From NCBI GenBank assembly GCA_002084865.1, contig NBMG01000018.1, positions 1-19,873 on the forward strand: a stretch of DNA of 19,873 nt, given 5' to 3'. This DNA is from Candidatus Atribacteria bacterium 4572_76 (lineage in GTDB: Bacteria; Atribacterota; Phoenicimicrobiia; Phoenicimicrobiales; Phoenicimicrobiaceae). This document shows positions 15,253 through 19,873 of the stretch, one piece after another. The notes under the pieces were generated by a model, which saw only the letters and a list, made by a program, of their open reading frames with translations, was not told where the DNA came from and made no database searches. Within the stretch, counting starts at the first letter, position 1, and every line of letters starts with the position of its first letter. A program made the translations under genes and the position numbers.

Positions 15253-15310
15253 AGAATAGAAGTCAGGAGTCAGAGAACCGTAAACCGAAAACTTGTATTT
15301 TGTATTTAAT

Positions 15311-15345
15311 ACTAACGACTATTCACTATTCACTAACGACTAATT
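15311..15345 (-). repeat. Heptad array before pyrH, ACTANNN type
   Basis: Units ACTAACG, ACTATTC, ACTATTC, ACTAACG and ACTAATT. The complement of its last units (AATTAGTCGTTAGTGAATA) closely follows the start of the array after rpe at 4399. It ends about 10 bases before the pyrH ribosome binding site. Confidence 0.9.
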
Positions 15346-15366
15346 AAGATGGTGAAGGATAAAATT

Positions 15367-16086
15367 ATGAAAAAGCCAGCATATAAGAGAATCCTTTTAA
15401 AACTTGGCGGTGAATCACTTTCAGGAGAAAGAGGTTATGGTATCGATATGCAAAAGATTAATTTTATCGCTAAAGAAATTGCCGAGATAAGAGAATTTGG
15501 AGTGCAAACAGCTATTGTAATTGGAGGGGGGAATATCTTTAGAGGCCAAGAGGGTAGTGAAAAAGGTATAAATCGAGTTTCTGCTGATTATATGGGTATG
15601 TTAGCAACTGTGATTAACGCCTTAGCCCTTCAAGATTCTTTAGAAAAATTAAACATTGAAACAAGGGTGCAAACTGCAATCGAGATGAAAGCAATCGCAG
15701 AACCATATATTAGAAGAAGGGCAATTAGACATTTAGAGAAAAATAGAATAGTAATTTTAGCTGCCGGAACAGGAAATCCTTACTTTACCACAGATACCGC
15801 TGCTGCCTTAAGGGCAATTGAACTGAATACGGAAGCGATTCTTAAAGCTACAAAAGTTGATGGTATATACGAATCCGACCCATTAAAAAATTCAAAAGCA
15901 ATAAAATTTCATAGTTTAGGATTTCTCGAATTCCTAAATAAAGGCCTAAAGGTTATGGATGCAACCTCCATTTCTTTATGCATGGAAAATAATATTCCGG
16001 TAATCGTTTTTAACTTTAATACTACTGGAAATATTAGAAGAGTTGTGTTTGGTGAAAAAATTGGGACAATAGTGAAGGGGGGATAA
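15367..16086 (+). CDS. pyrH: Uridylate kinase (UMP kinase)
   Basis: Hexameric bacterial UMP kinase of the amino-acid kinase fold, phosphorylating UMP to UDP with ATP. The ATG at 15367 gives 239 residues and is preferred because AAGGAT (15355-15360) lies 6 bases upstream; an in-frame ATG at 15349 would add MVKDKI but has no good binding site. Motifs: RILLKLGGESL (8-18), IVIGGGNIFRG (50-60), ADYMGMLATVINALAL (73-88), AGTGNPYFTTDTAAALRA (133-150) and ATKVDGIYESDP (161-172). It sits between tsf and frr as in most bacteria. The stop is 2 bases before frr. Confidence 0.97.
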   Translation: MKKPAYKRILLKLGGESLSGERGYGIDMQKINFIAKEIAEIREFGVQTAIVIGGGNIFRGQEGSEKGINRVSADYMGMLATVINALALQDSLEKLNIETRVQTAIEMKAIAEPYIRRRAIRHLEKNRIVILAAGTGNPYFTTDTAAALRAIELNTEAILKATKVDGIYESDPLKNSKAIKFHSLGFLEFLNKGLKVMDATSISLCMENNIPVIVFNFNTTGNIRRVVFGEKIGTIVKGG

Positions 16087-16088
16087 AT

Positions 16089-16646
16089 ATGCTGCAGGAT
16101 TTATTAGATGAAACAAAGGTTAAAATGGAAAAAACAATTAAAGCATTAAGGGATGAACTTGCTCATATAAGAACAGGAAGAGCTTCTTCAAGCTTGGTAG
16201 ATCGGATAAAAATATCTTATTATGGTACATTAACACCTTTAAAACAAATAGCAAATATTTCTATTCCGGAATCAAATTTAATAGTTATCCAACCCTGGGA
16301 TAAAAATTGCCTTTCTGAAATCGAAAAAGCAATATGGAAATCTGATTTAGGATTAGCTCCGTCTACCGATGGTAATATTATTCGACTTACCATACCACCA
16401 CTAAACGAAGAAAGAAGAAAAGAGTTAGTAAAACTGGTAAAAAAAGTAGCGGAAAATGGAAAGATAGGCATAAGAAACATAAGAAGAGAAGTGAATGATT
16501 CGATAAAAAAAGAGGAGAAAGAAAACAATATTTCAGAAGATGAATGTAAAAAGTACCAGAATAAAGTACAAATATTAACAGATGAATATACTAAAAGTAT
16601 TGATAAATTATTAGAGCTTAAAGAAAAAGAAATTATGGAAGTATAA
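16089..16646 (+). CDS. frr: Ribosome recycling factor
   Basis: RRF, which with EF-G splits the post-termination ribosome. Length 185 residues, exactly the family size. Conserved parts: ALRDELAHIRTGRASSSLVD (19-38), YYGTLTPLKQIANISIPE (44-61), IQPWDK (67-72), PSTDGNIIRLTIPPLNEERR (91-110) and KIGIRNIRREVND (125-137). A long helical C-terminus forms the three-helix bundle with the N-terminal helix. Its ribosome binding site is the G-run GGGGGG at the end of pyrH, so the two are translationally linked. Confidence 0.98.
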   Translation: MLQDLLDETKVKMEKTIKALRDELAHIRTGRASSSLVDRIKISYYGTLTPLKQIANISIPESNLIVIQPWDKNCLSEIEKAIWKSDLGLAPSTDGNIIRLTIPPLNEERRKELVKLVKKVAENGKIGIRNIRREVNDSIKKEEKENNISEDECKKYQNKVQILTDEYTKSIDKLLELKEKEIMEV

Positions 16647-16686
16647 AAAATCGTTTTAGATCATTAAATAAAGAAAGGAGTTTTAC

Positions 16687-16857
16687 ATGGCTTATAAAAT
16701 TACTGATGAATGCATCAAATGCGGTATCTGTGTTGATGAATGTCCTGCAGAAGCAATTTCCGAGGGAGAAGAAACTTATGTAATTGATAAAAACAAGTGT
16801 ACAGATTGTGGAGCTTGTGCCGATGCTTGTCCAAGTGAAGCAATAATAAAGGAATAA
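16687..16857 (+). CDS. Small 2[4Fe-4S] ferredoxin
   Basis: Clostridial-type ferredoxin of 56 residues, MAYKITDECIKC at the N-terminus. Two complete cluster motifs are visible: C9/C12/C15/C19-Pro and C38/C41/C44/C48-Pro, each CxxCxxCxxxCP, so it should hold two [4Fe-4S] clusters and act as a soluble low-potential electron carrier. AGAAAGGAG just upstream with 6-base spacing is a strong ribosome binding site. It lies 40 bases after frr and 15 bases before a terminator, so it is probably the last gene of the rpsB-pyrH-frr transcript. It is not part of the usual rpsB-to-dxr order. Its electron partner is unknown; low-potential ferredoxins feed the IspG/IspH steps of the same isoprenoid pathway as dxr in some organisms, but this link is inference. 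Confidence 0.95.
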   Translation: MAYKITDECIKCGICVDECPAEAISEGEETYVIDKNKCTDCGACADACPSEAIIKE

Positions 16858-16872
16858 AAATATAAAAAATAT

Positions 16873-16940
16873 AACCCCCTTCTAATTTTAATCTATAATA
16901 ATCTATTTTTCATTAATATATTTTAAAAGGGGGTTTTTTT
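16873..16940 (+). terminator. Intrinsic terminator with long loop after the ferredoxin gene
   Basis: AACCCCCTT (16873-16881) pairs with AAGGGGGTT (16927-16935), extendable by three pairs past one mismatch, and is followed by seven T (16934-16940). The loop is about 37-45 bases, unusually long, and contains TATAAT at 16894-16899. Confidence 0.8.
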
Positions 16941-16944
16941 ATAG

Positions 16945-17697
16945 GTGGTAATTATTAGTAATTATAAAAGATATAAAAATGAAATATTTGATAAAAATAA
17001 ATTACCTAAACATCTGGCAATTATAATGGATGGAAATGGCCGGTGGGCAGAAAAAAAAGGGTTACCTCGAAGCGCAGGGCACAGGGAGGGTGCAAAAACA
17101 GTTAGAAGAGTGATAACTAGCTGTTTAAATTTTAATATTCCTATATTAACTCTTTTTGCTTTTTCTACAGAAAATTGGAAACGTCCTAAAAACGAAATAA
17201 ACTACCTGATAAAATTGTTTGAAAGAGTTTTGAATAAAGAAAAAGAAAATTTAATTAAAAATAATATAAAAATAAATTTTATAGGAAGATTAAACGAACT
17301 CCCTAACTCGCTTAATGAAACGATGAATGAATTATCTAAATCTACCAGGAAGAATAATAAACTTATTCTAAATATTGCAATTAACTATGGCGGGAGAGCT
17401 GAAATTGTTGATGCCTTTAAATCTATAGCACTAAAAATAGTCGAAAATAAAATAGATATTAAAGAAATTAACGAAAATATTATTAAAAATAATTTATATA
17501 CCCACAATCTTCCTGACCCCGACCTTCTAATTAGAACGGCAGGCGAAATGAGAATAAGTAATTTTATGATCTGGCAGGTTGCTTACACAGAATTTTGGGT
17601 AACTCCTATTTTTTGGCCTGACTTCAGTGAAAATAATTTAGTAGAAGCAATAATAAATTTCCAAAAAAGAGTGAGAAAATATGGAGGGAAAGTCTAA
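16945..17697 (+). CDS. uppS: Isoprenyl transferase (undecaprenyl diphosphate synthase family)
   Basis: Cis-prenyltransferase that extends farnesyl diphosphate with isopentenyl diphosphate to make the undecaprenyl lipid carrier for the cell wall. Length 250 residues. Motifs: HLAIIMDGNGRWA (23-35) with catalytic D29, GHREGAKTVRR (45-55), TLFAFSTENWKRP (69-81), LNIAINYGGRAEI (142-154), and LPDPDLLIRTAGEMRISNF (189-207) followed by QVAYTEF (211-217). The start is uncertain. GTG at 16945 is the only standard start in frame before M28, but it has no upstream binding site because it sits 4 bases after the terminator T-tract. AGGTGG (16943-16948) would suit a rarer start such as ATT at 16954. It overlaps cdsA by 17 bases. 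Confidence 0.93.
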   Translation: MVIISNYKRYKNEIFDKNKLPKHLAIIMDGNGRWAEKKGLPRSAGHREGAKTVRRVITSCLNFNIPILTLFAFSTENWKRPKNEINYLIKLFERVLNKEKENLIKNNIKINFIGRLNELPNSLNETMNELSKSTRKNNKLILNIAINYGGRAEIVDAFKSIALKIVENKIDIKEINENIIKNNLYTHNLPDPDLLIRTAGEMRISNFMIWQVAYTEFWVTPIFWPDFSENNLVEAIINFQKRVRKYGGKV

Positions 17698-18502
17698 TAA
17701 TTTTTTAAAGAGAACTATTATAATTATTATAGGGGTTTTCTTATCTTTTTTGACAATATTTTGGAAAGGGTTCCCCTTTTTTATAATTGTTATAATAATC
17801 GCTTTGTTGGGATTGAAAGAATTAGACAGCATAGCTCACAAACGTGGATATAGACCATCATACATATTAGCCAGTCTGCTAACTTTATACTTCATCGTAA
17901 TAACAGTTTACGATATCCATTGCTTTAATTACTATATCGAAAATATAATTATTACTTTTATTATTATGATAACTTTTATTTTTCAGCTATTAAAAAAGGA
18001 TTATTCTAAGATATTAGCTGAGTTATCCATTACAATTTTTGGAAGCATTTATTTGGGATATTTGCTTGCCTTTATACTAAAAATAAAAGATTTACCCAAT
18101 GGAAATTATTATCTTATTTCTTTGTTAATTATTACTTGGGCTAACGATACCGGGGCTTATCTTATCGGCACTAAATTTGGTAAAAATAAAATATTTCCCA
18201 AAATAAGCCCCAAAAAAACCATTGAAGGGTCAATCGGGGGGATTATATTTAGTATTGCCGGTACATTTGCCTTAAAAGATTGGTTAAATATAAATTTTAA
18301 TGAATTACTTTCTCTTGGTTTGATTATAGCAATAACAGCTCAAATGGGCGATTTATTTGAATCCGCATTAAAAAGAGGTTCAGGAGTTAAAGATTCGGGG
18401 ACTTTAATCCCGGGTCATGGAGGAATATTAGACAGCCTTGATAGTCTGATATTTACAGCTCCCGTATTTTATTATTGTATAACTTTGTTAATAGTAAATT
18501 AG
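17681..18502 (+). CDS. cdsA: Phosphatidate cytidylyltransferase (CDP-diglyceride synthase)
   Basis: Membrane enzyme making CDP-diacylglycerol from phosphatidate and CTP. The 273-residue product has many hydrophobic segments (about 11-45, 61-78, 86-103, 115-135, 143-163, 183-197, 209-222 and 257-273). The C-terminal signature is present: SPKKTIEGSIGG (176-187), QMGDLFESALKRGSGVKDSG (221-240) and PGHGGILDSLDSL (244-256). In the classical signature the residue after GHGGxxD is Arg; here it is Ser (S252), while the aspartates and K237-D238 are kept. The ATG lies within the end of uppS, implying translational coupling, with only a weak GAGTGAG upstream. The uppS-cdsA-dxr order is widely conserved. 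A repeat array begins in its TAG stop. Confidence 0.95.
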   Translation: MEGKSNNFLKRTIIIIIGVFLSFLTIFWKGFPFFIIVIIIALLGLKELDSIAHKRGYRPSYILASLLTLYFIVITVYDIHCFNYYIENIIITFIIMITFIFQLLKKDYSKILAELSITIFGSIYLGYLLAFILKIKDLPNGNYYLISLLIITWANDTGAYLIGTKFGKNKIFPKISPKKTIEGSIGGIIFSIAGTFALKDWLNINFNELLSLGLIIAITAQMGDLFESALKRGSGVKDSGTLIPGHGGILDSLDSLIFTAPVFYYCITLLIVN

Positions 18503-18556
18503 TCAGTTAGTGAATAAACTTAGCGTGGAGCGTATAGCGTTTGGCGTATAGTAAAA
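18501..18556 (+). repeat. Heptad array starting in the cdsA stop codon
   Basis: AGTCAGTT, AGTGAAT, a 6-base linker, then AGCGTGG, AGCGTAT, AGCGTTT, GGCGTAT and AGTAAAA. It is nearly identical to 4399-4453 after rpe, with the same unit order and the same position relative to the TAG stop. Confidence 0.9.
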
Positions 18557-18565
18557 ATCAGAAAA

Positions 18566-18614
18566 GCTAAAAATTTAAAGAGTAAAGCGAAAAACCATAA
18601 TTTAAAACTTAAAA
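18566..18614 (+). repeat. AT-rich heptad array, NNNTAAA type
   Basis: Seven 7-base units: GCTAAAA, ATTTAAA, GAGTAAA, GCGAAAA, ACCATAA, TTTAAAA and CTTAAAA. The related array 6629-6677 has ACCATAA at the same place. No AC-polarity array follows before dxr. Confidence 0.6.
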
Positions 18615-18702
18615 CTTTTTTATAGAGTATTGCTTTTATGTATGGGTCGGATTTATTTGATAGAATTAATTAACTAATATTTTGGAAAGTAAGGATTTGA
18701 TT

Positions 18703-19866
18703 ATGAGAAAAAAAATAGTTATACTGGGTTCAACCGGTTCGATAGGACAACAAACTTTAGAGGTTATACGAAAATATTTGAATGAATTTGAAGTAATAGG
18801 CCTAAGCGGTTGGGAAAATACAACCCTTCTTAAGGAACAGATAATATTTTTTAAACCTAAAATTGCAGTAGTTAAAGATGAATATGTGGCCAGGAATTTA
18901 AAAAAGAATTTAAATAAGCAAAATAATATTAAAATATTATGGGGGACTAACGGATTAATAAATATCTCAACTCTAAAGGAAGCCGATATTATTGTGGTAG
19001 CTATCACCGGAATAGCATCTCTTATACCTACTTATGAAGCGGTAAAAAAGGGGAAAAATGTAGCTTTGGCCAGCAAGGAAGCAATGGTAGTGGCCGGTGA
19101 ATTATTAGTTAAAGAAGCAAAATTAAAAAATTCAAAAATATTACCAATAGATAGTGAGCATAGTGCAATTTTACAGTGCCTAAAGAATGAACAAAAAGAC
19201 TGCGTCGAAAAAATTATTTTAACTGCCTCCGGAGGAGCACTTTATGATTTAACTGAGACTGCTCTAAAAAATGTAACAGTTGAGGACGCGCTGAATCACC
19301 CTACCTGGAAAATGGGGAAAAAAGTTACCATTGATTCAGCTACCTTAATGAATAAAGGATTAGAAGTAATTGAAGCAAAATGGTTTTTTAATATACCGGC
19401 TGATAAAATAGAAATCGTAATCCATCCTCAAAGCTATATACACTCAATGGTGCAATTCATAGATGGCACTATTATGGCCCAAATAAGTGAACATGACATG
19501 AGGATTCCCATACAGTACGCTTTATTTTATCCCAATAGAATTATTAATAACTTTTCACGATTAGATTTAAACAAAATAGGCCAATTAACTTTTAGAAAAC
19601 CTAATTTTAATAAATTCCCTTGTATTAAACTTGCCTATCAAGCCTTAGAACGGGGAGGAACGATGCCAGCAGTATTAAACGGAGCAAACGAAATCGCAGT
19701 TAATGCTTTCTTAAATTGTAAAATAAGAATTTCAGAAATCCCTGTTATTATTCAAAACACCATGAAAGAACACAAGCTGAAGTATAGCCCCAACATTAGT
19801 GACATCTTGGATGCTGACTATTGGGCCAGGGAGAGAGCTTTAAATTTTTGTACAAATAAAAAATAG
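18703..19866 (+). CDS. dxr: 1-deoxy-D-xylulose 5-phosphate reductoisomerase
   Basis: First committed enzyme of the MEP isoprenoid pathway, converting DXP to 2-C-methyl-D-erythritol 4-phosphate with NADPH. The ATG at 18703 gives 387 residues and has AAGGAT (18691-18696) 6 bases upstream; a TTG at 18682 in the same frame has none. NADPH loop GSTGSIG (9-15), ALASKEAMVVAGELL (121-135), metal ligands D150, E152 (LPIDSEHSA) and E221 (MNKGLEVIEA), the flexible-loop segment HPTWKMGKK (199-207), and IVIHPQSYIHSMVQF (238-252) with SEHDMRIPIQYAL (262-274) are present. The usual GGPF motif after TASGG reads GGALYD here (177-182). The gene is complete; rasP/rseP often follows dxr but lies outside the window. 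Confidence 0.97.
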   Translation: MRKKIVILGSTGSIGQQTLEVIRKYLNEFEVIGLSGWENTTLLKEQIIFFKPKIAVVKDEYVARNLKKNLNKQNNIKILWGTNGLINISTLKEADIIVVAITGIASLIPTYEAVKKGKNVALASKEAMVVAGELLVKEAKLKNSKILPIDSEHSAILQCLKNEQKDCVEKIILTASGGALYDLTETALKNVTVEDALNHPTWKMGKKVTIDSATLMNKGLEVIEAKWFFNIPADKIEIVIHPQSYIHSMVQFIDGTIMAQISEHDMRIPIQYALFYPNRIINNFSRLDLNKIGQLTFRKPNFNKFPCIKLAYQALERGGTMPAVLNGANEIAVNAFLNCKIRISEIPVIIQNTMKEHKLKYSPNISDILDADYWARERALNFCTNKK

Positions 19867-19873
19867 CGAAAAG

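Noticed and set aside
15349..15366. Upstream ATG start for pyrH
   Set aside because: The ATG at 15367 has AAGGAT at proper spacing, and the family N-terminus begins there.
18682..18702. TTG start for dxr
   Set aside because: No binding site precedes it; the ATG at 18703 has one and gives the normal N-terminus just before the NADPH loop.

Overview
This is an AT-rich bacterial chromosome segment in which every recognisable gene lies on the + strand. It carries a conserved housekeeping series: rplS, rnhB, yraN, comM, rpe, der, plsY, a DUF362 iron-sulfur protein, topA, xerC, hslV, hslU, rpsB, tsf, pyrH, frr, a small ferredoxin, uppS, cdsA and dxr. The order resembles the Firmicutes clusters rplS-rnhB, topA-xerC/codV-hslVU and rpsB-tsf-pyrH-frr-uppS-cdsA-dxr, but here they sit next to each other. 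The short EF-Ts, frequent TTG starts, ferredoxins and composition suggest an anaerobic, low-GC, deep-branching bacterium. An Atribacterota-like lineage is my best guess, but it is inference and not shown by the sequence.

Layout. 1-1076: rplS-rnhB (translation and RNA/DNA hybrid repair). 1455-3686: yraN and comM (DNA processing). 3744-6492: rpe, der and plsY (pentose phosphate metabolism, ribosome assembly, phospholipid acyltransfer). About 6966-8054: a DUF362 ferredoxin-like gene with no normal start. 8092-13175: topA, xerC, hslV and hslU, closely spaced, covering topology, chromosome dimer resolution and proteolysis. 13805-16857: rpsB, tsf, pyrH, frr and ferredoxin (translation and UMP phosphorylation), closed by an intrinsic terminator. 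16945-19866: uppS, cdsA and dxr (isoprenoid and phospholipid precursors). No rRNA, tRNA, transposase or CRISPR array was found.

The unusual part lies between the genes. The larger spacers (1077-1454, 1821-2150, 4399-4561, 6493-7055, 13174-13804, 15214-15348, 18501-18702) are built largely of short degenerate tandem arrays with a period of 7 bp, sometimes 8 bp. Typical units are CGTATCT, AGCGTAT, AGTATCG, AGTGAAT, TGGTTAGT and their complements. Most arrays have four to ten units, and they often begin inside or within a few bases of the upstream stop codon. In six of the seven spacers a 'GT-polarity' array near the upstream gene is followed by an 'AC-polarity' (complementary) array nearer the downstream gene, so the spacer as a whole is an imperfect inverted repeat. 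One array supplies the last four codons of yraN, and another abuts the start-less 5' end of the DUF362 gene. I regard this repeat system as the main candidate for something undescribed in this window.
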